From Gemmatales bacterium (GTDB taxonomy: Bacteria > Planctomycetota > Planctomycetia > Gemmatales > Gemmataceae), in NCBI GenBank assembly GCA_026004675.1, contig BPJP01000002.1, positions 779,335 through 843,334 of the forward strand: a stretch of 64,000 nucleotides of DNA. The letters are read 5' to 3'. Made by a program: the position numbers and the translations under genes. Positions 26,296 to 33,458 of the stretch are shown here, one piece after another (the stretch's first letter is position 1; the number at the start of each line of letters is the position of its first letter). The notes below the pieces were generated by a model. The model searched no databases and had not been told where the DNA came from. It was given only the letters and a program-made list of their open reading frames with translations.

Positions 26296-28076
26296 TTTTT
26301 CTCCGCGGTGGTGAGACGGGATCGATCACCAGGGCGATAGCCGAGTTTCAAGTCGATGCCGAATCCTTCCAGTCCCAGGCGGCCTCGTTGGGAGCGGATT
26401 TGTACATCCGTAATAACGAGATGCCAGGGTTGCAGCCGATCGGCGAACCGCTCCGCGAATTGCTGTCCCGCGGCTTCGGAGAGCGACCAGGCCTGGATAT
26501 GCAATTCGTCGTTGCCGCTGTCCTTGATGTTGTTGATAACCACTTCGTCCGTTGTTGCGCGGCCCAACGCTTGGAGCACATCGCTGACGAATTGGGTACG
26601 TCGGGCGAGCCGGTTTTCCAGCGTATGCCGCAGCTGGCGAAGGCGGTCCCGTTCAGCGACCAGTCGGCGAATGACTTCGTTTTCGAGAGCGGCCCGCAGC
26701 CGACGTTTGTCGGCAAGTTCTTTTTTGGCTTTGGCCAGCAACTCTTCGGCATTTTTGCCCTTTTTCGCGAGGTTGGCTATTTGCTGGTTCTGACGAACGC
26801 GAGCATCGAGCTGGGCCAAAACAGGGTGGTCAGCGGTGATTGCTTTTTTCCATCGGGCGAGAAACCATTCACCAACCAGCATGCAAAAAGCCAGCGCAGC
26901 GGCAGCGGCCAGCCAGCGCATGCGCGGCTGCTGCCACAAAGGTGGTGGCGGATCCTGAACCGGCAGTGCCGGCGCGGAACGCTTCTCGACCAACCCGAAG
27001 GCATGCCGGGCCGCGCCCACGATCCCTGCCAGACTCTCCGCATTGGCGGTCGCATCGTCTACGTTCAGCGGGATCGTGCTAACTTCGCGTTGCAACAGGC
27101 TCCGCAATTCCTTGCCGACAGCGGGCAGGTTGGCATGCCGACCTGCGAGATAAACTGGTCCGGTGGAGTCCGTTCCCAACAGATCGAGATAGGTTTCCAG
27201 CGTGGCGGAGCGACCCGAGGTGTAGTAGACTTGCTGGGCGGTCAAGCAGCCGCCCTGCACCTGGCTCGCACCGATGACGCCGGCTTGCACTTCGAGAATG
27301 CTTGCTGATCGCTGGCAGGCATCATCTGGCAGAGCGGCGGCGGCGTTGCCGATCAACGGGTAAATCCCTTGCAGATGGAGTCGCTGCTGGCGAAAGACGT
27401 CGGCCCAGCTTTCACGGACGCTGCGGTTGACGCAACTTACCAGCCAGCGGAATTGGCCCGACGGAGAAGCTGCCTCCGTGACAGGCATCCAGCAATAGAC
27501 GTGGTCTTCTTCCGGAACCTGGAGCCGTTCCTGGATGGCAAGGCATTCTTCCACTTGCGGCCGAGTGAGCAACTCCAGTTCGACAGCGACCTCACCAAAA
27601 CGCGCCAGACCCCGGCGATCGCCTGGCCCGCGGATCATGCTGTCCCGTTTGCGACGCTCGATGTGTTGCAGAACGGTGCGGACTTGATCAGCGGTGAGGT
27701 AGCCCCGGCCAATGGCAATGTCGCCGATCCGCCGTGTCATGGCGTGCTGGGCCAGATACGACTCCATCTCCCAGCGGATCAACTCCTGCATCTGTGCTGC
27801 CGGCCGAGGTTTCGCCGGGTCAACGGGCAATTCCAAAATGGCAGGGAGCACTTCCGGCGAAAGGAGGATCGCCCGCTTGGGCATCTTGACACTGGCAAAC
27901 GAAGAACGGATCTCGGCCAGCGCCTCGCCAAAATCTGCCGACCGTGCCTGTGCCACTTTTTCGACGACGGCATGATCTTTCCGCCTGTGCACGATGGCTG
28001 CTCTCAGGTGAAAAATGTCGGTTTCCACCACCAACAGCCTGGCGGCTGGCCGAAGTAAACGGATCGTCGTCTTCAT
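26292..28076 (-). CDS. PilM-PilN (GspL-like) fusion protein with two MshEN-like motifs
   Basis: 594 residues from the ATG at 28076, which overlaps the stop of the upstream pilin gene as ATGA; an ATG at 28088 is possible. Residues 1-110 and about 200-350 resemble the actin-like PilM/GspL cytoplasmic domain. Inserted at 116-139 and 159-182 are two 24-residue motifs (RIGDIAIGRGYLTADQV and RFGEVAVELELLTRPQV) that fit the MshEN pattern RLGxxLVxxGLIxxxxLxxxLxxQ. A membrane span at 387-407 leads to a coiled coil and a PilN-like C-terminal domain (QFVSDVLQALGRATTDEVVI). The fusion replaces separate pilM and pilN, and pilO follows with overlap. Confidence 0.8.
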   Translation of the reverse strand: MKTTIRLLRPAARLLVVETDIFHLRAAIVHRRKDHAVVEKVAQARSADFGEALAEIRSSFASVKMPKRAILLSPEVLPAILELPVDPAKPRPAAQMQELIRWEMESYLAQHAMTRRIGDIAIGRGYLTADQVRTVLQHIERRKRDSMIRGPGDRRGLARFGEVAVELELLTRPQVEECLAIQERLQVPEEDHVYCWMPVTEAASPSGQFRWLVSCVNRSVRESWADVFRQQRLHLQGIYPLIGNAAAALPDDACQRSASILEVQAGVIGASQVQGGCLTAQQVYYTSGRSATLETYLDLLGTDSTGPVYLAGRHANLPAVGKELRSLLQREVSTIPLNVDDATANAESLAGIVGAARHAFGLVEKRSAPALPVQDPPPPLWQQPRMRWLAAAAALAFCMLVGEWFLARWKKAITADHPVLAQLDARVRQNQQIANLAKKGKNAEELLAKAKKELADKRRLRAALENEVIRRLVAERDRLRQLRHTLENRLARRTQFVSDVLQALGRATTDEVVINNIKDSGNDELHIQAWSLSEAAGQQFAERFADRLQPWHLVITDVQIRSQRGRLGLEGFGIDLKLGYRPGDRSRLTTAEKK

Positions 28077-29050
28077 TCCAGATTCCACAGCATCGTTATT
28101 GGAGCCAATTGCGTCCTCGGCAACAACGTTGTCACGTGCGGCTGGCCAGCCGGAAACAAACTGCCGTCGCTGTCACGCACCACGGCAAGCGACCGAATCC
28201 CCCAGGGCACAAACTTGTCGACGCCCGTTTCAAAGGTGAAAACCTTTTCCACCGTCGCGCCGTCGGCGACCTCGTTGGCCGCCAGCGTCAACCTGGCGCT
28301 CAGGTATGGTTGCTGGTCGCGTTCCGCGTCTGTGCTAGGCCAATTCGCTGGCCAGTCCAACGTTCCTTCCTGCGGATAATACAGCCGAAGCCGAAGTTCC
28401 TCCGTCGAAGATGGCAGCGATCCCCCTCCACCCAGCGGGTTGTCGAATTTCACCGTCACCGTCCAGCCGCGAATGTTGAGCTGGTGGTCATAGGGCTGGA
28501 TGAACGATGAACCATCAGGCGGGTAATCCCGAGCGTATTCCGTTGTCGGGGGCGTGGCACCGTCGTCCAGTCCATCCGAACCGAAGCTCTGTACGAAGAG
28601 CGATTGCCCCGACAATTGAAACGACCAGCCGAAATCAGGGGCCGGGCCGATGTTGCCCCAACCGTCGTAGTAAGCGGTCGCACCGTTACTCAAAGGCATG
28701 CTTTGCAGATAAGGCCCGCGCCAGCCAGCCCACAGCCTTTTTGCCGAATCGTATTGCCACGCCGGCAACGTTCCTGGAAGCAGAAGCTCTTGCAAGGAAT
28801 TGGGCAGCCGGCCAATATCAGCAACAAAGCCATCCACGACGGCTTGCCCATTCAACGCCTTGTCCGGTCTGCCGATAACGGCCTTTTTGATCTGTTCCAG
28901 TCGGCTGCGCGTCTCTTCAAACCGCATCTGCTCGTCGAGGGTGTTCGTCAGCGACACGGCACTGAAAGCCAGAAGCGACAGAATAAAAACTACAAGCAAC
29001 AGCTCCAGGAGGGTTAAACCTGAACGCGACAGTCTCGTTGCGGTACGCAT
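28073..29050 (-). CDS. type IV pilin-like / pseudopilin protein, 325 residues
   Basis: The N-terminus has the prepilin signal with cleavage expected before the Leu of SG|LTLLELLLVVFI at residue 11-12; Glu at +5 is present. The N-terminal helix continues to about residue 55. The C-terminal domain is large for a pilin and contains GPYLQSMPLSNGATAYYDGWGN, a GspG-type motif, then a long beta-rich extension of about 200 residues (ITVKFDNPL, LRLRLYYP, ARLTLAANEVADGATVEKVF). It may be a minor tip pilin. It starts 9 bp after the preceding pilin gene and its stop overlaps the PilM-PilN start as ATGA. Confidence 0.85.
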   Translation of the reverse strand: MRTATRLSRSGLTLLELLLVVFILSLLAFSAVSLTNTLDEQMRFEETRSRLEQIKKAVIGRPDKALNGQAVVDGFVADIGRLPNSLQELLLPGTLPAWQYDSAKRLWAGWRGPYLQSMPLSNGATAYYDGWGNIGPAPDFGWSFQLSGQSLFVQSFGSDGLDDGATPPTTEYARDYPPDGSSFIQPYDHQLNIRGWTVTVKFDNPLGGGGSLPSSTEELRLRLYYPQEGTLDWPANWPSTDAERDQQPYLSARLTLAANEVADGATVEKVFTFETGVDKFVPWGIRSLAVVRDSDGSLFPAGQPHVTTLLPRTQLAPITMLWNLE

Positions 29051-29059
29051 GCTGCTGAC

Positions 29060-29821
29060 CTACCTGAGAATGAACAAGAACACGTCGTCACCGCCAGGTG
29101 TCAGGGCGTTGTTGCTTTCATACACACCGTTGGATCCCATGCTGACGATTCGGGCTTTGCTCGGATCATCGAGATCGAACAAAAGATAGGGCCTGCCCCA
29201 CCTCGGCAACGACGGCCCCGTTAAGGCGGTTTGCCACGAAAGATACGGGCCGACCGGGGAATGGTAAAAGGGGTCGGCAACGCCGCGCACGTCTTGCAGC
29301 AACGTGCCAGCGATCGGCGAGCCGGTACCGTCGCTTTGCAGGTTGTTTCCAATATCGACGTAGCCTTCGCCGTGCTGGCTCAAATACGGACCGCGCCAGC
29401 CGCGGGCAGTATCCGGATTCCATTGTTCGAGCGGATGTCCCGTTCCCTCCAACGGGTTTTCGTAGAGTTGGACGAAATTGGCGGGCGAATGAAACCACGC
29501 CGCCCCTTGTACCGGCACGGGGACGGCACCGGGCGGCGTGTCAGTGGTCAAGCCGAAGGGTCCTTGACGCGGCAAATAACCGGTATCCTGTTTGAAACGC
29601 AGCAGCGCCTTCTTGATGTTCAGCATTTCGCTATCGACGAGCTGCGACGCTGCCTGCTCGTGTGTCTGGTCCAAAGCCACGACTACCGCGCCAGCCAAAA
29701 CCGCCATGATCGCCACGACGATCAGCAACTCGAACAGCGTAAACCCGCGCAGTCCCCGTTGCGACCATGACGCGGGTTCTTGTCGGTGACGGTGAAACGT
29801 ATTGGCTCGCAAGGTCGACAT
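29060..29821 (-). CDS. type IV pilin-like / GspG-like pseudopilin
   Basis: 253 residues with an unusually long leader of about 26 residues before the cleavage site G|FTLFELLIVVAIMAVLAG; Glu at +5 is present. The body has GspG-like features: NIKKALLRFKQDTGYLPRQGP, GWRGPYLSQHGEGYVDI and the terminal STPGGDD-type loop (LTPGGDDVFLF) seen in GspG pseudopilins. GspG calcium-site residues could be present but were not verified. It lies between the 270-residue pilin and the 325-residue pilin on one minus-strand transcript. Confidence 0.85.
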   Translation of the reverse strand: MSTLRANTFHRHRQEPASWSQRGLRGFTLFELLIVVAIMAVLAGAVVVALDQTHEQAASQLVDSEMLNIKKALLRFKQDTGYLPRQGPFGLTTDTPPGAVPVPVQGAAWFHSPANFVQLYENPLEGTGHPLEQWNPDTARGWRGPYLSQHGEGYVDIGNNLQSDGTGSPIAGTLLQDVRGVADPFYHSPVGPYLSWQTALTGPSLPRWGRPYLLFDLDDPSKARIVSMGSNGVYESNNALTPGGDDVFLFILR

Positions 29822-29863
29822 CGCTTTTTCCAGTTCCAGCCCACAAAAGGCCGACAGACGAAA

Positions 29864-30676
29864 CTATGGCTCCTGGTATGCTTTCACCACGTCGTCGATG
29901 GGATGACCATGGGCATCGACCACGGTGACGAAACGGGCCTTGGCATCGCTCCCGGTATCGTTGTCATCGACTGCGAAAACCAGAAACAGCCTGCCGTACC
30001 GACCGCGCGGCACATACATCGACGGCACGCTGGGCATTCGCCCCTGGATTCCTTCCTGGGCGATCGTCGATCCATTGCTCAGGCCGAAGACGATCGCTTT
30101 GGTGTAAGTGCTCGGATCGAGACGCAGCTTCAATAAGACTTCCTGGGCCTCGGGACTGGGAGTGACCGTGTCGAACATCGCGACGGCACCGCCAGCAGCC
30201 AGCGTTCGGCTGACGCCGACGCCTCCCAGCACGGGCAGGTCGAACATGTTATTCACCGCCGCGTCAAACGTGTCATTCGTGAAATTCCCATCGTTGTCGT
30301 AGAGCGTCGCGTCAGCATCTCGTACAATCACCGGCTCCTGGAAAAGACGTTCGAGTTGGGCTGCCTCATTCGCCGTCAAGGTGCCAACAATGAATTTGTC
30401 CTGAGCTTCTTCATGGAGACGATCCACGACTTCGTCTCCCGCCGCGGCATCGCTCATGACCAGGCTGTCGAGATTGTTCGGATAGCGGCCATTGTTCAAC
30501 GTGACAAACGAGCGGATGGCCCGATCGGTCCCGGCAAGCGTATGCGCGGCGACGCCGTGCGACTGCTGCTCCTCCAAGCCGCTGTAGGCGACGATCAAGC
30601 CGCCAGCCAGAATTGCCAGGATCGCGACCACGACCAGAAGCTCCAACAAAGTAAAAGCATTTCGACGAGCGTTCAT
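29864..30676 (-). CDS. type IV pilin-like protein, 270 residues
   Basis: Translation should start at the ATG at 30676, which has AAGGAGGA seven bases upstream; the open frame before it runs through the promoter region and is not coding. The leader is short and basic (MNARRNA) and is cut before FTLLELLVVVAILAILAGGL with Glu at +5. The C-terminal part is Asp/Asn-rich and ends in a strand-rich RYGRLFLVFAVDDNDTGSDA region that is shared with the 309-residue pilin at 30850 (FLTVIDTKG versus FVTVVDAHG). The two are therefore paralogues. It is the first gene of the main pilus unit. Confidence 0.85.
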   Translation of the reverse strand: MNARRNAFTLLELLVVVAILAILAGGLIVAYSGLEEQQSHGVAAHTLAGTDRAIRSFVTLNNGRYPNNLDSLVMSDAAAGDEVVDRLHEEAQDKFIVGTLTANEAAQLERLFQEPVIVRDADATLYDNDGNFTNDTFDAAVNNMFDLPVLGGVGVSRTLAAGGAVAMFDTVTPSPEAQEVLLKLRLDPSTYTKAIVFGLSNGSTIAQEGIQGRMPSVPSMYVPRGRYGRLFLVFAVDDNDTGSDAKARFVTVVDAHGHPIDDVVKAYQEP

Positions 30677-30707
30677 CTGGGCTTCCTCCTTACGCTGTGG
30701 GTGATGG

Positions 30708-30757
30708 GTTATACCAAATATAACGCTGTTGTTATACTGCGTATAACCAATTGTCAA
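30708..30757 (-). promoter_or_regulatory. promoter with two GTTATAC-type palindromic operator candidates
   Basis: On the minus strand TTGACA (30757-30752) is followed after 15 bases by TATAAC (30736-30731), a near-consensus promoter pointing at the pilin gene that starts at 30676. The plus-strand reading shows a perfect palindrome GTTATACTGCGTATAAC at 30731-30747 and a second near-perfect copy GTTATACCAAATATAAC at 30708-30724, starts 23 bp apart. They cover the -10 and the region just downstream of it, where a repressor would act. The regulator is not known. Confidence 0.55.
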
Positions 30758-30797
30758 GAGACATTCCGGAAGAAGCCAGAATTTTTTGTAAAGGCCC

Positions 30798-30835
30798 AAA
30801 AGCGAGCCAAGGGCTGGTTGAGCAGCCCTTGGCTC
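30798..30835 (-). terminator. strong rho-independent terminator after the first pilin gene
   Basis: GAGCCAAGGGCTG at 30804-30816 pairs perfectly with CAGCCCTTGGCTC at 30823-30835 (13 bp, 6-nt loop). Reading the minus strand, the stem is followed by GCTTTTGGG. It lies 15 bp beyond the stop of the 309-residue pilin and so separates that gene from the rest of the pilus cluster. Confidence 0.8.
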
Positions 30836-30849
30836 AAAAGGGGGTTGTG

Positions 30850-31779
30850 CTAGGGTTTGGTTCCCAGGTGCTCGGCGAGTTCCTCGTCGTACCAGTCGCC
30901 CTTGGTATCGATGACGGTGAGGAAACGGGCGGAGCCAAGATATTCACCGGATGGAAACGTACCGGGTGCAATTGTGCCATCCCCGTCGGTGTCCGTGGCC
31001 AAGTGGAAGAGAGCGACATAGCGCGAGTATTCCGGCGGTCGCACGTTTCGATAGATGGGTGCTTCGGCCAGGCGAGCGCTACGTGGATCGAGTTGGCCTG
31101 TCGTATTATGGACGAGTGTCGAATTGTTGCCGATGCCAAAGGCCACGACGATATGGCCCTTGGTGGGATCAAGTCCGGCAATGTCGTTCAGGCGGTCCGA
31201 CAGAGTTGGAGTGGAGCCGCCAAAATCGGCCTGGAGGATGTTTTCGACGGCCGCCACAACAACACCAGCGGCCAGAGGGACAACGACGCCAAAACCACGA
31301 GGCGGATCATCGAAAACGCGGTTGGGGATCTGGTGTCCTGGAGCCGTACCGCCGTCAATGATTAACGTGCCATTGTCATAGGTCTTGCCGTTTACCACCA
31401 CTGTTCCGCTTACGTAGCGGGCGGTGGTGATGCCGGCTTTGTTCAAGGCGGCGACACCGTCAGCAGTCAAGGTATGGGGACCGAATTTTTCGAGGCGAAG
31501 CTGTACAGGCAGGATGTTGAGAGCCTCCGCGTCCGTACCGTTGCCAGAAGCGGAGAAAAGGAGACTGTCCCATTCGTTGGGATACTTGCTCGAATTGGTG
31601 GCGTGGAAATGGCGGATGGCGTTGTTCAGTCCGCCGATGGCGTAGGTTGCGACACCCTGTGCCGACTTTTCTTCGAGTCCTTCGTAAGCGACAATCAAGC
31701 CGCCCGCGATGATGGCGAGGATCGCCACCACGACCAGGAGTTCGAGTAAGGTGAAGCCTGTTCGTTGTGATCGTTTCAT
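30850..31779 (-). CDS. type IV pilin-like protein, 309 residues, monocistronic
   Basis: Start at the ATG at 31779, preceded by GGAGG; the frame is open to 31830. The leader MKRSQRTG is cleaved before FTLLELLVVVAILAIIAGGL, with Glu at +5. The helix is followed by YEGLEEKSAQGVATYAIGGLNNAIRHF, very like the YSGLEEQQSHGVAAHTLAGT segment of the 270-residue pilin at 29864, showing gene duplication. The C-terminal domain has a PTKGHIVVAFGIGNNSTLV region and ends near a FLTVIDTKGDWYDEEL motif. A terminator follows at 30804-30835, so it is probably expressed separately, as major pilins often are. Confidence 0.85.
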   Translation of the reverse strand: MKRSQRTGFTLLELLVVVAILAIIAGGLIVAYEGLEEKSAQGVATYAIGGLNNAIRHFHATNSSKYPNEWDSLLFSASGNGTDAEALNILPVQLRLEKFGPHTLTADGVAALNKAGITTARYVSGTVVVNGKTYDNGTLIIDGGTAPGHQIPNRVFDDPPRGFGVVVPLAAGVVVAAVENILQADFGGSTPTLSDRLNDIAGLDPTKGHIVVAFGIGNNSTLVHNTTGQLDPRSARLAEAPIYRNVRPPEYSRYVALFHLATDTDGDGTIAPGTFPSGEYLGSARFLTVIDTKGDWYDEELAEHLGTKP

Positions 31780-31836
31780 ACGACGCACCTCCACGAGTTT
31801 GTGAAAATAAGACTCAGTTACGGGTTGCACTGCAAA

Positions 31837-31851
31837 TGAGATTCAATCTCA
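31837..31851. promoter_or_regulatory. 15-bp perfect palindrome upstream of the 309-residue pilin
   Basis: TGAGATT at 31837-31843 and AATCTCA at 31845-31851 are perfect inverted arms around one C. It sits 58 bp before the pilin ATG on the minus strand, where an operator or activator site would be expected. It differs from the palindromes at 30708-30747, suggesting separate control of the two pilin units. Confidence 0.4.
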
Positions 31852-31902
31852 ATACTAGAGTTCTATGAACCGCAAGGGAGGTGGCAAGATTTTTTTTTTC
31901 AG

Positions 31903-31917
31903 AATTTTTCGAAAATT
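31903..31917. repeat. AATTTTTCGAAAATT element, copy 1
   Basis: This 15-bp near-palindrome recurs identically at 58153-58167. In both places it is followed by a CCGT(C/A)AGCAAACG-type motif, after 22 bp here and directly at the other site. The role is unknown. Confidence 0.4.
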
Positions 31918-31939
31918 TCTGCTCGAAAGAGAGGTGCTG

Positions 31940-32019
31940 CCGTCAGCAAACGGCTATAGCGGCGGATGTTGGTTGTTCGAACCTCGAAGATTGCGTGGTC
32001 GGGCACCGTCAGCTAACGG
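31940..32019. repeat. two copies of the CCGTCAGC(A/T)AACGG motif
   Basis: CCGTCAGCAAACGG lies at 31940-31953 and CCGTCAGCTAACGG at 32006-32019, 66 bp apart in the same intergenic region. The ends CCGT/ACGG are inverted. An identical copy is at 12018-12031. Confidence 0.5.
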
Positions 32020-32266
32020 TTTTTGTCGGTTTTGCTTGTGCGTTGCCGACTCTGCGGGGAGAGGAGCTTGCCAAGTTTAACTGACCTGTCAATTTTACCG
32101 CCTGACCCTGGGAAATTGTGGCCAATTTTGTGCTCTCTCTCTTGCAACGCTGCATCAACGAATTAACCTGGGTTTATCGTCCAGGCAAACGACCACGTGC
32201 GCTCCGGTCGGCAACTGGAGCAGACGGAGGCAAACTCGAATTGGGATCAACGAAGGAGATGACACC

Positions 32267-33286
32267 ATGAGACCCGTTTGGGGAGTGGGGCCTGTTGCCG
32301 CTCTGTTGCTGCTGGCGTGGGGAACCGGCCCGGCATCTGCCGCCTGGTGCAATGTCTTCCAGGTGACGTGCTGCCAGCAGCCATCGGTTAGCTATTCTGT
32401 TTCGGCGGCGTGTTGCGATCCCTGTCCGCAGCCATGCCCGCAACCTGTCTGCACGACCCGTTACGTGCAGCGCTGCTATTACCAGCCGGTGACCACCTAC
32501 AAAACGCAGACCTATTATCAGCAGGTCACCACGTATCGAACCAGCTATTACTATGAGCCGGTGACGACCTATCGTTATAGCTGCTACTTCGATCCGTGCA
32601 CCTGCACGTACAAGCAGATCGCCTGCCCGACGACGTCGTATCGGCTGCGCTCGCGGTGCTGTCCGGTGACGAGTTGGGTGCAACGTTGTTGCCGGGTTCC
32701 TGTTACGACATACGAACTTCGCTCCTATTGGGAGCCGCAGACGACATGCTGCTATCCGCCGGCCGATCCTTGTTGCCCGACGGCCTGCCCGTCGCCAGCG
32801 CCGGCGGTGACGGAACAGCGGTCCTATACGCCACCGGCGAACACGATGCCCAAGGTGCAGGAGTATCGGGCGCCGAGCAGCAGCGGCAGTCCGCTGTACG
32901 ACCGGCGTTATTCTCCGCCGCCCGCCAATACCACGCCTCCGCCACCTCAAGGTTCATCGACCAAGAACGGATTGGCGCCAGCGCAGCCAGCGCCGCCAAG
33001 GGTTCGGCTGGATCGCATCGTCAGCATACCGAGATCCGAATTGGTGGGGCAGGTCGTGCGTGATGACCACGCGCCGAAAGCAGGTGCTCGGCTAATGTTC
33101 GTCAGCGCGGAAATTCGCGGGCCGCGACGCGAGGTCACGACGGACCACACCGGCAATTTCCGCGTTGCTCTCGACTCGGGGGCGTGGCTTGTCTACATCC
33201 GCGGCGAGGACAACCGTGCTGTTTTCCACAGCAAAATCGACGTCCGCGCCACGGAACGACGGCGGATTACGCTTGTCAGTCGGTAA
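32267..33286 (+). CDS. exported Cys/Tyr-rich YTV-repeat protein with C-terminal carboxypeptidase-regulatory-like domain
   Basis: 339 residues with a signal peptide (LLLLAWGTGPASA, cleavage near residue 25). Residues 27-170 are extremely rich in Cys, Tyr, Thr and Val and carry repeated YYQPVTTYKT, YYQQVTTYRT and YYEPVTTYRY units, the YTV repeat known mainly from planctomycetes. A Pro-rich linker (about 175-245) leads to a C-terminal beta domain, ELVGQVVRDDHAPKAGARLM through TGNFRVALDSGAWLVYI, that resembles the carboxypeptidase regulatory fold. It is probably a disulfide-crosslinked cell-surface or wall protein; that is inference. It is preceded by AAGGAG and 487 bp of non-coding DNA. Confidence 0.8.
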   Translation: MRPVWGVGPVAALLLLAWGTGPASAAWCNVFQVTCCQQPSVSYSVSAACCDPCPQPCPQPVCTTRYVQRCYYQPVTTYKTQTYYQQVTTYRTSYYYEPVTTYRYSCYFDPCTCTYKQIACPTTSYRLRSRCCPVTSWVQRCCRVPVTTYELRSYWEPQTTCCYPPADPCCPTACPSPAPAVTEQRSYTPPANTMPKVQEYRAPSSSGSPLYDRRYSPPPANTTPPPPQGSSTKNGLAPAQPAPPRVRLDRIVSIPRSELVGQVVRDDHAPKAGARLMFVSAEIRGPRREVTTDHTGNFRVALDSGAWLVYIRGEDNRAVFHSKIDVRATERRRITLVSR

Positions 33287-33378
33287 CGGATGCAAACGGG
33301 CGAGATGTTTTTGTCCTGCCCGTCGTCGTCTCCTTTGCTGATCGCCGTCAGGCGGTCGTCATCCACCAAACCAGCGGG

Positions 33379-33421
33379 CGGGCAACGGCGCGCAATTGGG
33401 TCTTCGGCGTGCGGTTGCCCG
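33379..33421. terminator. long imperfect hairpin between convergent genes
   Basis: The 15-base arms at 33379-33393 and 33407-33421 pair with two mismatches around a 13-nt loop. The hairpin lies between the plus-strand stop at 33286 and the minus-strand stop at 33459. There is no T run on either side, so it may be a factor-dependent terminator or an mRNA-stabilising structure. Confidence 0.4.
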
Positions 33422-33458
33422 TTCCGCATTCCAGGGCTTTTGTGGATGGGCATTCGGC

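Larger units (their letters stand above)
31780..32266. other. 487-bp intergenic region between the pilin gene and the YTV protein gene
   Basis: The divergent promoters of the two flanking genes must lie here. It contains the palindrome at 31837-31851, an A/T-rich inverted element at 31903-31917 preceded by a run of ten T, and two copies of the CCGTCAGCAAACGG-type motif at 31940 and 32006. No coding sequence or RNA gene was recognised. Confidence 0.5.
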
